A stretch of 64,000 bases of DNA from Leifsonia aquatica H1aii (GCF_000633535.1 NZ_AYMR01000001.1:124001-188000); one strand, 5' to 3'. Shown: positions 24,998 through 34,505, counted from the first letter of the stretch. Notes: generated by a model not told the origin, from the letters alone. Numbers and translations are program-made.

Positions 24998-26413
24998 GTG
25001 CTCATCACCATCGCCTACGCGGGGGCGCCCGCGACGGATCTCGGCTTCCTGCTGCACAAGCACCCCGACCGCGTGCACACGTTCGACCTCCCCGTGGGTG
25101 CCGCGCACGTCTTCTACCCGGAGGCCACGCCCGAGCGCTGCACGGCCGCCCTGCTGCTCGAGATCGACCCGGTCGAGCTCGTGCGCAGCAAGCGGTTCCG
25201 CGGGGACAGCGGGACCCTCGCGCACTATGTCAACGATCGCCCCTACGTCTCGGGATCGATGCTCGCCGTCGCCCTGCAGGCCGTCTTCCGGACGGCGATG
25301 ACCGGCCGCTGCGACGCACGTCCCGACCTCGCCGCTGCAGAGCTCGACCTCGAGATCTCGATCGGCACGGTCCCGGTCCGCGGCGACGACGACCTGGCGG
25401 CACGACTGTTCGTCCCCCTGGGATGGGCGATCGACGAGGAGGTCTCCCCGCTCGATCCCGACTACCCGGAGTGGGGTCCGTCGCCGTATCGCACGCTCAC
25501 CCTGCGCGGGAGTTCCCGCCTCGCGGACGCCCTCCGACAGCTCTACGTGCTGCTGCCGGTGCTGGACGACGCCAAGCACTATTGGGTCGCCGACGCGGAG
25601 GTCGACAAACTGCTGCGGGCCGGCGAGGGCTGGCTCGCCGCCCACCCGGAGCGCGAGCTCATCAGCCGCCGCTACCTCGCCCACCAGCGCTCCTACGTGG
25701 AGGATGCGGCGGTGCGGCTCGACGCCCTCGACGAATCCGGCGCCCGCGACTCCGGCACCCGCGACGACGCCGCCTCCTCCGACGCCGACACGGACGCCCG
25801 GCCGCGCCCGCTCAACCAGCAGCGCGCAGAGGCAGTGCTCACCGCCCTCCGCGACGTGGGCGCGACGTCGGTGGGCGACATCGGCTGCGGACCGGGCGCG
25901 CTGCTCGCCCGCCTCGCCGTCGACCCCACGATCCGCCGCATCGTCGGGACGGACGTGTCGGGCGCCGCGCTGGTCCGCGCGGCCGATCGACTGGGCCTCG
26001 CGGAGCGCAGCGACGCCGAGCGATCGCGCATCCAGCTCCTGACGTCGTCCGTCACCTACCAGGACGACCGCATCGCGGGGCTCGATGCCCTGGTGCTGAT
26101 GGAGGTCGTCGAGCACGTCGAGCCCGACCGGCTCGACGCCCTCGAACGGTCGGTGTTCGCGTTCGCCCGCCCCGGTGCCGTCGTCGTGACCACGCCCAAC
26201 GCCGAGTACAACGTGCGCTACCCCGGGCTGCGGCCTGACGGGTTCCGCCATCCCGACCACCGGTTCGAGTGGACGCGTGCCGAGTTCGCGGCCTGGGCGG
26301 AGGAGGCCGCGCGCCGCCACGGCTACACCGCCGAGTTCCGCACCGTCGGCGACGTCGACCCCGCGCACGGCTCCCCCACCCAGCTCGCCCTGTTCCGCCG
26401 GGAGGCGCCATGA
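24998..26413 (+). CDS. hen1: Hen1: 3'-terminal RNA ribose 2'-O-methyltransferase
   Basis: Bacterial Hen1 methylates the 2'-OH at the 3' end of a cleaved RNA before ligation, so the repaired site resists recleavage. The 471-residue protein has the bacterial architecture. An N-terminal ligase-activating domain (about 1-240) opens with MLITIAYAGAPATDLGFLLH and contains YVNDRPYVSGSMLAVAL. A variable Asp/Ser linker (about 245-270) follows, then the methyltransferase domain with SAM loop GDIGCGPG (293-300). The Mn2+ ligands fit the family pattern: Glu369-x-x-Glu372-His373 (EVVEH) and His421 in DHRFEW. The GTG start follows GAGGGGG. Its stop overlaps the start of pnkp (ATGA), so the two are translationally coupled, consistent with the known Pnkp-Hen1 heterotetramer. 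Confidence 0.95.
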   Translation: MLITIAYAGAPATDLGFLLHKHPDRVHTFDLPVGAAHVFYPEATPERCTAALLLEIDPVELVRSKRFRGDSGTLAHYVNDRPYVSGSMLAVALQAVFRTAMTGRCDARPDLAAAELDLEISIGTVPVRGDDDLAARLFVPLGWAIDEEVSPLDPDYPEWGPSPYRTLTLRGSSRLADALRQLYVLLPVLDDAKHYWVADAEVDKLLRAGEGWLAAHPERELISRRYLAHQRSYVEDAAVRLDALDESGARDSGTRDDAASSDADTDARPRPLNQQRAEAVLTALRDVGATSVGDIGCGPGALLARLAVDPTIRRIVGTDVSGAALVRAADRLGLAERSDAERSRIQLLTSSVTYQDDRIAGLDALVLMEVVEHVEPDRLDALERSVFAFARPGAVVVTTPNAEYNVRYPGLRPDGFRHPDHRFEWTRAEFAAWAEEAARRHGYTAEFRTVGDVDPAHGSPTQLALFRREAP

Positions 26414-28977
26414 CGACCCACGAGTCGAACGCCACCGCCGCCGTGGAGCTCGCTGTCCCGACGCCCTCCCTCGTCGTGCTCGTCGGAGTGAGCGGCTCCG
26501 GGAAGTCGACCTTCGCCCGCGAGAAGTTCCGGCCCTACGAGACGCTCTCGAGCGACACGTTCCGCGGCATGGTGTCGAACGACGAGAACGACCAGAGCGC
26601 GACCGAGGCGGCGTTCGAGGCGCTGCGGCACGTCGCCGCGGCACGGCTGCGCGCGGGCCTCCTCACCGTGATCGACGCGACGAACGTGCAGGCCTCCGCG
26701 CGCCGCAGCCTCGTCCAGCTGGCGAAGGACCACGACGTGCTCCCGACGGCGATCGTGCTCGACCTGCCGACGGCGCTCTGCATCCAGCGCACCGAGGCGC
26801 GCCCCGACCGCGCGTTCGGGGCGGACGTGGTGCGCCGGCAGTCCAAGCAGCTGCGCTCGGGGCTCGCGGGGTTGAAGCGCGAGGGCTTCCGCACGGTGCA
26901 CGTGCTCCGCGACGAGGAGAGCGTCGCCCAGGCGTCGATCGTCCGCACCCGGCTCCTCAACGACCGGACCGACGAGCACGGGCCGTTCGACGCGATCGGC
27001 GACGTGCACGGCTGCCGTTCCGAGCTGGAGTCACTGCTCGGCGCGCTCGGCTACCTCATCGAACGGGACGACCGGGGCCGTCCGATCGACGCGGCCCATC
27101 CCGAGGGCCGCCGGGTGCTCTTCCTCGGCGATCTGGTGGACCGTGGCCCGGATTCGCCCGGCGTCCTGCGCCTGGCCATGGGCATGGTGGCCGCCGGCCA
27201 CGCCATCGCGGTGCCGGGCAACCACGAGGACAAGCTCGCGCGCGCTCTCCGGGGCGACAAGGTCACCGTCTCGCACGGCCTCGAGCTCACGCTCGCGCAG
27301 CTGGCGGAGGAGCCGCCGGAGTTCGTCGCCGACGTCGAGCGGTTCTGCCGGGAGCTGGTCGCGCACCTCGTGCTCGACGACGGCGCGCTGGTCATCGCGC
27401 ACGCCGGTCTGAAGGAGGCGTATCACGGCCGCGCGTCGGGGCGGGTGCGTGCGTTCGCGCTCTACGGCGACGTGACCGGGGAGACCGACGAGTACGGCCT
27501 GCCCGTGCGCCTGCCCTGGGCCGATGACTACCGCGGCCGCGCCGTCGTCCTCTACGGGCACACGCCGGTCCCGCGCGCCGAATGGGTCAACAACACGATG
27601 TGCCTCGACACCGGCTGCGTCTTCGGGGGCGCCCTGAGCGCGCTGCGCTACCCCGAGCGCGAGGTCGTCTCGGTCGCTGCGGAGCAGAGGTGGGCCGAAC
27701 CGGGTCGCCCGTTCCAGGCGGCGCCGGCCACCACGGAGCCGCGACCGGCCGGCGTCCTCCGCATCGACGACGTGATGTCCGCCCCGACCGTCGAGACGGG
27801 CACGCTCGGCCGCCTCCGGGTGCGCGAGGAGAGCAGGGCCGGTGCGCTGGAGGTCATGAGCCGCTGGGCCGTCGACCCGCGCTGGCTGCTCCACCTGCCG
27901 CCGACGATGTCGCCGCCGGCGGCATCCGCGCGTCCCGGCTTCCTCGAGCATCCCGACGAGGCGTTCGCCGCGTACCGTTCGGCGGGCGTGACGGATCTGA
28001 TCGCCGAGGAGAAGCACATGGGCTCCCGCGCGATCGCCCTCGTGGCGAAGGACCCGGCCCGTTTCGACGCACCGGCCGACTGGATCGGGACGGTGCACAC
28101 GCGCACCGGCCGGCGCTTCTTCGAGCCCGCCCTGGAGCGGGCCTTCCTGGAGCGGCTCACCGCCGCCGCGGAATCGGCCGGCCTCTTCGACGAGCTCGGG
28201 ACGGACTGGCTCCTCCTCGACGGCGAGCTGCTGCCCTGGTCGCTGAAGGCCGGAGCCCTGATCCGCGAGCAGTACGCCGCCGTCGGCGCTGCGGCGCTCT
28301 CAGCCCTCCCCTCGGCCGTCGCCGCGCTGGAGCACGCCGCCGCGTCCGGGCTCGACGTCGCCGCCCTGCTCGAACGGACCAGCGGACGGGAACGGAACGC
28401 GCGCCGCTACGTCGACGCCTACCGCCGGTACGTGACCCGCACCGATGGACTCGAGGGCGTGCAGTTCGCCCCGTTCCAGCTGCTCGCCGCCGAGGGTCGG
28501 ATCTTCGCCGACCAGGACCACGGCTGGCACCTCGCCCGCGCCGACCGGCTGGTCGCCGTCGACCCCGTGCTCGTCCGCGCCACGCGGCGGATCACGATCG
28601 AACTCGACGACGCCGACTCCGTGTCCGCCGCCGTCGCGTGGTGGTCGGAGCTGACGGAGGCCGGCGGCGAGGGGATGGTGGTCAAGCCGCGCCGCAACCT
28701 GGTGCGCAGCGGCCGTGCTCTCGCTCAGCCCGGCATCAAGGTGCGCGGACGGGAGTACCTGCGCATCATCTACGGCCCGGACTACACCGACGACGGACGT
28801 CTCGAGCGCCTCCGCGAGCGCGCGGTCGGCCACAAGCGCTCACTGGCCCAGCGGGAATACGCCCTCGGACTCGAATCGCTGCAGCGGTTCGTCGACCGCG
28901 AGCCGCTCTGGCGCGTGCACGAGGCCGTGTTCGCCGTGCTGGCGATGGAGACCGAGTCGATCGATCCGCGGCTCTGA
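26410..28977 (+). CDS. pnkp: Pnkp: RNA 5'-kinase / 2',3'-phosphatase / ligase
   Basis: The 855-residue enzyme heals and seals broken RNA. The kinase domain has P-loop GVSGSGKST (26-34) and lid residues near 130-150. The metallophosphoesterase domain has GDVHG (197-201), GDLVDRG (240-246), GNHE (270-273) and the late His motif LYGHTPVP, and it removes 2',3'-cyclic or 3' phosphates. The C-terminal adenylyltransferase domain has the nucleotidyl Lys535 in EEKHMGSRA, LLLDGELLPWS and EGMVVKPRRN. Alone, Pnkp adenylates but seals poorly; the Hen1 N-terminal domain activates ligation, which fits the overlapping genes. All catalytic motifs look intact. The likely in vivo target is tRNA cut by ribotoxins. 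Confidence 0.96.
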   Translation: MTTHESNATAAVELAVPTPSLVVLVGVSGSGKSTFAREKFRPYETLSSDTFRGMVSNDENDQSATEAAFEALRHVAAARLRAGLLTVIDATNVQASARRSLVQLAKDHDVLPTAIVLDLPTALCIQRTEARPDRAFGADVVRRQSKQLRSGLAGLKREGFRTVHVLRDEESVAQASIVRTRLLNDRTDEHGPFDAIGDVHGCRSELESLLGALGYLIERDDRGRPIDAAHPEGRRVLFLGDLVDRGPDSPGVLRLAMGMVAAGHAIAVPGNHEDKLARALRGDKVTVSHGLELTLAQLAEEPPEFVADVERFCRELVAHLVLDDGALVIAHAGLKEAYHGRASGRVRAFALYGDVTGETDEYGLPVRLPWADDYRGRAVVLYGHTPVPRAEWVNNTMCLDTGCVFGGALSALRYPEREVVSVAAEQRWAEPGRPFQAAPATTEPRPAGVLRIDDVMSAPTVETGTLGRLRVREESRAGALEVMSRWAVDPRWLLHLPPTMSPPAASARPGFLEHPDEAFAAYRSAGVTDLIAEEKHMGSRAIALVAKDPARFDAPADWIGTVHTRTGRRFFEPALERAFLERLTAAAESAGLFDELGTDWLLLDGELLPWSLKAGALIREQYAAVGAAALSALPSAVAALEHAAASGLDVAALLERTSGRERNARRYVDAYRRYVTRTDGLEGVQFAPFQLLAAEGRIFADQDHGWHLARADRLVAVDPVLVRATRRITIELDDADSVSAAVAWWSELTEAGGEGMVVKPRRNLVRSGRALAQPGIKVRGREYLRIIYGPDYTDDGRLERLRERAVGHKRSLAQREYALGLESLQRFVDREPLWRVHEAVFAVLAMETESIDPRL

Positions 28978-28986
28978 CGCCCTGCG

Positions 28987-30426
28987 CTACCAGCTGACCG
29001 GCAGCGCCTTGCCCTCCTCGTAGCCCGCGGCCGACTGGATGCCGACGAGGGCGCGCTCGTGGAACTCGGCGACGCTGCGGGCCCCGGCGTAGGTGAAGGA
29101 GCTGCGGACACCGGTGGTGATCATGTCGAGCAGGTCCTCCACCGAGGGGCGGAGCGGGTCCAGGTAGATGCGGGAGCTGGAGATGCCCTCGGCGAACAAG
29201 GTCTTGCGGGCGAGTTCGTAGGCGTCGAGCCGCTCGAAGCGCCCGGTGACCGCCTTCGTGCTCGCCATGCCCCAGCTCTCCTTGTAGAGCGCGCCGTCCG
29301 CGTCGCGGTCGAGGGTGCCGGGCGCCTCGATCGTGCCGGCGAACCAGGAGCCGATCATCACCGAGGCACCGCCGGCCGCGAGCGCCAGCGCGACGTCGCG
29401 CGGATAGCGCACCCCGCCGTCCGCCCAGACGTGCGCGCCGAGCTCGCGCGCGGTCTCGCTGGTCTCCAGCACCGCCGAGAACTGCGGGCGCCCGACCGCG
29501 GTCATCATGCGCGTCGTGCACATCGCGCCCGGGCCGACGCCGACCTTCAGGATGTCCGCACCGGCGGCGACGAGGTCGCGCACCGCCTGTTCGGTGACGA
29601 CGTTGCCCGCGACGATCGGCAGGCCGAGCCCGAGGCCTTTCACAGTGTGCAGGGCGCGGCGCATGCCGTCCTGGTCGCCGTGGGCGGTGTCGATCACGAG
29701 CACGTCCACGCCGGCCGCGGCGAGCGCGGTGGCCTTGCCCGCGACGTCGCCGTTGATGCCGACGGCCGCGCCGACGCGCAGACGGCCCGAGGCGTCCACC
29801 GCGGGCGTGTAGATGGTGGAGCGCAGCGCGCTCTTCTTGCTCAGGGTGCCGACGAGGCGGCCGTGATCGAGCACCGGGGCGAACTCCAACCCGGCCGCGT
29901 CCATCACCTCGAACGCCGAGCGCCCGTCTGCCAGGTCCTCCGCATCGAGGGAGGTCAGGGTGCCGTGCAGGAGGTCGCCGATGCGCGCATCCGGCAGCGC
30001 GGAGCCGAGCTGGACGGCGGCGAGGCAGCCGAGGAACGCGCCGGACTGGTCGTGGACGACGATCCCGTGACCCTCGACGGCCGGGATGCGGCGGAGCACG
30101 TCGGCCACCGTCTCCTCCGGGGCAGCGGGGTACGGGGTGTCGAACGCCACCGGCTGGGCCTTCACCCAGCGGATCGCTTCGGCGAGATCCTGGAGGTGCA
30201 TGTCCTGCGGCAGCACCCCCAGCCCGCCCCGGCGCGCCAGCGTCGCGGCGAGTCGCTTGCCGGTCACCGAGTTCATGTTGGCCGAGACGATCGGAATGGT
30301 CGCACCCGTGCCGTCGCCCGGCGCCAGTGAGACGTCGAGACGGCTCGTCACGTCCGAGCGGGACGGGACGAGGAAGACGTCCGAGTAGGTCAGGTCGTGG
30401 CGAGGCGTCGTTCCATAGAACTGCAT
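28987..30426 (-). CDS. guaB1: GuaB1-type IMP dehydrogenase-related protein (GMP reductase)
   Basis: The 479-residue TIM-barrel enzyme has the IMPDH/GMPR catalytic loop GVGPGAMCTTRMM and IDTAHGDQDGM. CBS-like sequence lies inserted at about residues 95-205. The actinobacterial GuaB1 branch (FYGTTPRHDLTYSDVFLVP at the N-terminus, ASTKAVTGRFERLDAYE later) was characterised in mycobacteria as a CBS-containing GMP reductase rather than an IMP dehydrogenase. By homology this protein should convert GMP to IMP with NADPH. It is convergent with pnkp, 9 bases apart. ATG 30426 has TACCGT seven bases upstream and no ribosome binding site. Confidence 0.88.
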   Translation of the reverse strand: MQFYGTTPRHDLTYSDVFLVPSRSDVTSRLDVSLAPGDGTGATIPIVSANMNSVTGKRLAATLARRGGLGVLPQDMHLQDLAEAIRWVKAQPVAFDTPYPAAPEETVADVLRRIPAVEGHGIVVHDQSGAFLGCLAAVQLGSALPDARIGDLLHGTLTSLDAEDLADGRSAFEVMDAAGLEFAPVLDHGRLVGTLSKKSALRSTIYTPAVDASGRLRVGAAVGINGDVAGKATALAAAGVDVLVIDTAHGDQDGMRRALHTVKGLGLGLPIVAGNVVTEQAVRDLVAAGADILKVGVGPGAMCTTRMMTAVGRPQFSAVLETSETARELGAHVWADGGVRYPRDVALALAAGGASVMIGSWFAGTIEAPGTLDRDADGALYKESWGMASTKAVTGRFERLDAYELARKTLFAEGISSSRIYLDPLRPSVEDLLDMITTGVRSSFTYAGARSVAEFHERALVGIQSAAGYEEGKALPVSW

Positions 30427-30433
30427 GGGAATA

Positions 30434-30439
30434 ACGGTA
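30434..30439 (-). promoter_or_regulatory. Leaderless -10 (TACCGT, 7 nt before ATG 30426)
   Basis: TACCGT-TATTCCC-ATG on the minus strand, without a ribosome binding site. Confidence 0.5.
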
Positions 30440-30480
30440 TCGCCCCCGGCTGGGCGCCTGCACGGATGCGCCGATGGGAT

Positions 30481-30486
30481 TAGGCT
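30481..30486 (+). promoter_or_regulatory. -10 (TAGGCT) upstream of kgd
   Basis: TAGGCT would start transcription near 30493. The leader to GTG 30561 would be about 68 nt; an in-frame ATG at 30501 lies close to the start point and is an alternative. Confidence 0.4.
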
Positions 30487-30560
30487 AGATGCTCGGATGG
30501 ATGCGGGTGGTCACGAGCCGCCCGCTCGACGAAATCAACGGAGAGAGTGGGCGATCGGCT

Positions 30561-33500
30561 GTGTCGAGCCAATTGACCGGAGTGGGAACCGACGACGGTT
30601 CGTCGGGCGAGTTCGGAGCCAACGAATGGCTCGTCGACGAGCTGTACGAGCAGTTCGTCAAGGACAGGAACTCGGTCGACAAGTCCTGGTGGCCGATCCT
30701 CGAGAGCTACCGCCCCACGGTCAAGGAGGGGGACGCTGACGCCTCCCTCCCCTCGCCCGACGAGACACCGGCTCCGACCCCGGCCGAGCCTGTCGTGCCG
30801 GCCCCCGCCGAGCCGACCGTGCCGACGCCGGCCGAACCGACCGCGCCGACCCCCGGAGAGCCGACGGCTCCGTCCGACGCCCATCCCGTCACCACCCCGA
30901 TCCCGGTGATCGGAAGCCAGCCGATCGCACGCACCACGTCGGTCGCACCGAAGCCCGCACCGGTCCCGGCCGACGCCCCGGTGACCTCCCCCAACGCCGT
31001 CGTCGGCGACGGCGAGGAGGTCGAGGACAAGGTCACCCCGCTGCGCGGCATGGCCAAGTCCCTCGCCACCAACATGGACGCCTCGCTCACGGTCCCGACC
31101 GCGACCAGCGTGCGCACCATCCCGGCGAAGCTGATGATCGACAACCGCATCGTCATCAACAACCACCTCAAGCGCGCCCGTGGCGGCAAGGTCTCCTTCA
31201 CCCACCTCATCGGCTGGGCCCTGATCAAGGCGCTCAAGGAGTTCCCGAGCCAGAACGTCTTCTACGACGAGGTCGACGGCAAGCCGTCGGTCGTCGCTCC
31301 CGCGCACATCAACCTGGGCATCGCGATCGACATCCCGAAGCCGGACGGCAGCCGCGCCCTCCTCGTCCCGAGCATCAAGCGCGCGGACACCATGCGCTTC
31401 GGCGACTACCTCGCCGCGTACGAGGAGCTGGTGCAGAAGGCGCGCGCGAACAAGCTGACCGCGGGCGACTTCGCCGGCACGACGATCTCGCTGACGAACC
31501 CCGGCGGCATCGGCACGGTGCACTCGGTCCCCCGCCTGATGAAGGGCCAGGGCGCCATCATCGGCGCCGGCGCCCTCGAGTACCCGGCCGAGTTCCAGGG
31601 GTCGAGCGAGAAGACCCTCGCCGGCCTCGCGATCGGCAAGACCATCACGCTCACGAGCACGTACGACCACCGCGTCATCCAGGGCGCCGGATCGGGCGAG
31701 TTCCTGAAGATCGTGCACGAGCTGCTGATCGGCAAGCGCACCTTCTACGAGGACATCTTCGCCGAGCTGCGCATCCCGTACGCGCCGATCCGCTGGAACC
31801 CGGACATCAGCGTCGACCTCGCGAGCGCCGTCGACAAGACGGCCCGCGTGCAGGAGCTGATCAACTCCTTCCGCGTGCGCGGCCACCTCATGGCGGACAT
31901 CGACCCGCTGGAGTACCAGCAGCGCTCGCACCCCGACCTCGAGATCGAGACCCACGGCCTGACGTTCTGGGATCTCGACCGCGAGTTCGTCACCGGCCAC
32001 TTCGGCGACAAGCGCACCATGAAGCTGCGCGACATCCTCGGCGTGCTGCGCGACTCCTACTGCCGCACCGTCGGCATCGAGTACATGCACATCCAGGACC
32101 CGGCCCAGCGCAAGTGGTTCCAGGACAAGCTGGAGCGCGCGTACGAGAAGCCCACCCACGACGAGCAGCTGCGCATCCTCGGCAAGCTCAACGAGGCGGA
32201 GGCGTTCGAGACCTTCCTGCAGACGAAGTACGTCGGCCAGAAGCGGTTCAGCCTCGAGGGCGGCGAGTCGACCATCGCGCTGCTCGACACCATCCTGCAG
32301 GGTGCGGCGGAGGCTCAGCTCGACGAAGCCGCCATCGGCATGGCGCACCGCGGCCGCCTCAACGTCCTCACCAACATCGCGGGCAAGACGTACGGCCAGA
32401 TCTTCCGCGAGTTCGAGGGCACGCAGGACCCGCGCACCGTCCAGGGATCGGGCGACGTGAAGTACCACCTCGGAACCGAGGGCACCTTCAAGGGCGCCGC
32501 CGGCGAGGAGATCCCGGTCTACCTGGCGGCGAACCCGTCGCACCTGGAGGCCGTGGACGGCGTGCTCGAGGGCATCGTGCGCGCCAAGCAGGACCGCCGC
32601 CCCGCCGGGACGTTCCTCACCCTGCCGATCCTCATCCACGGCGACGCCGCTATGGCGGGGCAGGGAATCGTGGTCGAGCAGATGCAGATGTCGCAGCTGC
32701 GCGCCTACCGCACCGGCGGCACGATCCACGTCAACATCAACAACCAGGTCGGTTTCACGACGCCTCCCGGCGAGGGCCGCACCTCGGTCTACTCGACCGA
32801 CGTCGCCAAGACCATCCAGGCGCCGATCTTCCACGTGAACGGCGACGACCCGGAGGCCGTGGTGCGCGTCGCGCAGGTCGCCTTCGAGTACCGCCAGGAG
32901 TTCAAGCGCGACGTCGTCATCGACCTCATCTGCTACCGCCGCCGCGGTCACAACGAGGGCGACGACCCGTCGATGACGCAGCCGCTCATGTACAACCTCA
33001 TCGAGGCGAAGCGCTCCGTGCGGCGCCTCTACACCGAGGCCCTCGTCGGCCGCGGCGACATCACCGAGGAGGAGTACGAGCAGGCGCACCGCGACTTCCA
33101 GGAGCGCCTCGAGCGTGCCTTCATGGAGACGCACGCCGCGCAGACCAACTCGACCCCGATCGTGACCGCCGACGGCGTCGCAGCGGGTCTCGAGTCGCCG
33201 AACGCACAGCAGAACGACGACAACGTCGGCGAGCCGGAGACCACGGCCGTCACGGAGCAGGTCATCCAGCTCATCGGCGATGCGTTCAACAACCCGCCGG
33301 CCGGCTTCACGGTGCACCCCAAGCTGCAGCAGCTGCTGAACAAGCGCAGCGACATGAGCCGCAACGGCGGGGTCGACTGGGGCTTCGGCGAGCTGCTCGC
33401 CCTCGGAACGGTCCTGCTGGAGGGCACCCCGGTGCGTCTCGCCGGCCAGGATGCACGCCGCGGCACCTTCGTGCAGCGCCACGCCGTCCTCCACGACCGT

Positions 33501-34391
33501 GTGAACGGCCAGGAGTGGCTGCCGCTGGCGAACCTCAGCGACAACCAGGCCCGGTTCTGGATCTACGACTCGCTCCTGAGCGAGTACGCCGCGATGGGAT
33601 TCGAGTACGGCTACTCGGTCGAGCGCCCGGACGCCCTCGTGCTCTGGGAGGCCCAGTTCGGCGACTTCGCCAACGGCGCGCAGATCGTCATCGACGAGTT
33701 CATCTCGTCGGCCGAGCAGAAGTGGGGTCAGCGGTCGTCGCTCGTCCTGCTCCTCCCGCACGGCTACGAGGGGCAGGGGCCTGACCACTCCAGCGCCCGC
33801 ATCGAGCGCTACCTGCAGATGTGCGCCGAGAACAACATGACCGTCGCGCGTCCGTCGACCCCGGCGTCGTACTTCCACCTGCTGCGCCGTCAGGCGTACG
33901 CCCGCCCCCGTCGTCCGCTGGTCGTCTTCACCCCGAAGGCGATGCTCCGGCTGCGCGGTGCGACGAGCAGCGTCGCCGACTTCACGTCGGGCAAGTTCGA
34001 GCCGGTCATCGACGACGCGCGCGTCACCGACAAGGCCGCGGTGAAGCGGGTCCTGCTGCTGGCGGGCAAGCTGTACTACGACCTCCTCAACGAGCTCGAC
34101 AAGAACCCCAACCCGGAGATCGCCCTCGTGCGGGTGGAGCAGTACTACCCGCTCCCGGCCGCCGAGTTGAAGGCCGTCGTCGACTCGTACCCGAACGCCG
34201 AGCTGGTGTGGGTGCAGGACGAGCCCGAGAACCAGGGCGCCTGGCCGTACATGATCCTGGAGACCTCCAAGCTGGGCCCGCGCCCGCTCGGCGTCGTCTC
34301 CCGCCCGCCGTCGGCCTCCCCGGCCGCCGGTTCGGCGAAGCGCCACGCGCAGGAGCAGTCGGTGCTCATCCAGCGGGCGCTGACGCTGTAG
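30561..34391 (+). CDS. kgd: Multifunctional 2-oxoglutarate decarboxylase / dehydrogenase E1-E2
   Basis: The 1276-residue fusion enzyme runs the 2-oxoglutarate step of the TCA cycle. In actinobacteria it combines an E2-type acyltransferase domain with the thiamine-diphosphate E1. Residues 17-50 (EFGANEWLVDELYEQFVKD) are the E1 N-terminal helix. A Pro/Ala/Thr-rich linker follows to about 150. The acyltransferase domain (about 155-390) ends in TYDHRVIQGAGSGEF with catalytic His370. The E1 part (about 400-1276) has GMAHRGRLNVL and ILIHGDAAMAGQGI. There is no lipoyl domain, so lipoyl groups come from another subunit. The GTG start matches homologues; its ribosome binding site GGAGAG is distant. 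Upstream in-frame ATGs (30489, 30501) are possible. Confidence 0.95.
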   Translation: MSSQLTGVGTDDGSSGEFGANEWLVDELYEQFVKDRNSVDKSWWPILESYRPTVKEGDADASLPSPDETPAPTPAEPVVPAPAEPTVPTPAEPTAPTPGEPTAPSDAHPVTTPIPVIGSQPIARTTSVAPKPAPVPADAPVTSPNAVVGDGEEVEDKVTPLRGMAKSLATNMDASLTVPTATSVRTIPAKLMIDNRIVINNHLKRARGGKVSFTHLIGWALIKALKEFPSQNVFYDEVDGKPSVVAPAHINLGIAIDIPKPDGSRALLVPSIKRADTMRFGDYLAAYEELVQKARANKLTAGDFAGTTISLTNPGGIGTVHSVPRLMKGQGAIIGAGALEYPAEFQGSSEKTLAGLAIGKTITLTSTYDHRVIQGAGSGEFLKIVHELLIGKRTFYEDIFAELRIPYAPIRWNPDISVDLASAVDKTARVQELINSFRVRGHLMADIDPLEYQQRSHPDLEIETHGLTFWDLDREFVTGHFGDKRTMKLRDILGVLRDSYCRTVGIEYMHIQDPAQRKWFQDKLERAYEKPTHDEQLRILGKLNEAEAFETFLQTKYVGQKRFSLEGGESTIALLDTILQGAAEAQLDEAAIGMAHRGRLNVLTNIAGKTYGQIFREFEGTQDPRTVQGSGDVKYHLGTEGTFKGAAGEEIPVYLAANPSHLEAVDGVLEGIVRAKQDRRPAGTFLTLPILIHGDAAMAGQGIVVEQMQMSQLRAYRTGGTIHVNINNQVGFTTPPGEGRTSVYSTDVAKTIQAPIFHVNGDDPEAVVRVAQVAFEYRQEFKRDVVIDLICYRRRGHNEGDDPSMTQPLMYNLIEAKRSVRRLYTEALVGRGDITEEEYEQAHRDFQERLERAFMETHAAQTNSTPIVTADGVAAGLESPNAQQNDDNVGEPETTAVTEQVIQLIGDAFNNPPAGFTVHPKLQQLLNKRSDMSRNGGVDWGFGELLALGTVLLEGTPVRLAGQDARRGTFVQRHAVLHDRVNGQEWLPLANLSDNQARFWIYDSLLSEYAAMGFEYGYSVERPDALVLWEAQFGDFANGAQIVIDEFISSAEQKWGQRSSLVLLLPHGYEGQGPDHSSARIERYLQMCAENNMTVARPSTPASYFHLLRRQAYARPRRPLVVFTPKAMLRLRGATSSVADFTSGKFEPVIDDARVTDKAAVKRVLLLAGKLYYDLLNELDKNPNPEIALVRVEQYYPLPAAELKAVVDSYPNAELVWVQDEPENQGAWPYMILETSKLGPRPLGVVSRPPSASPAAGSAKRHAQEQSVLIQRALTL
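30777..30872 (+). repeat. Imperfect TPAEP-encoding repeats in kgd linker
   Basis: The DNA encodes four or five copies of a Thr/Ala-Pro-Ala/Gly-Glu-Pro unit (TPAEP, APAEP, TPAEP, TPGEP). This forms the flexible linker between the N-terminal helix and the acyltransferase domain. Copy number is probably variable. Confidence 0.7.
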
Positions 34392-34412
34392 CGACAGGCG
34401 GTCGACGCCATC

Positions 34413-34444
34413 CGGCCGGTCGGGCTCTCGAGCCCGGCCGGCCG
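34413..34444 (+). terminator. 15-bp hairpin after kgd
   Basis: Bases 34413-34427 pair with 34430-34444 (one G-T pair). The structure starts 21 bases after the kgd stop and is followed by TCGTCGTT. It separates kgd from the VOC gene, which has its own promoter. Confidence 0.65.
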
Positions 34445-34493
34445 TCGTCGTTCCGCACCCCGCGACCCCTGTCGCGGAACGCGCACTCAGGCG

Positions 34494-34499
34494 TACGTT
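34494..34499 (+). promoter_or_regulatory. Leaderless -10 (TACGTT, 6 nt before ATG 34506)
   Basis: TACGTT-GTGGCC-ATG. The spacing supports ATG 34506 over the in-frame GTG at 34500. Confidence 0.5.
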
Positions 34500-34505
34500 G
34501 TGGCC

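Noticed and set aside
24822-28977. Horizontal acquisition of the RNA-repair operon
   Set aside because: Base composition and codon use look the same as the neighbours, and no mobile-element remnants or tRNA sites flank it.
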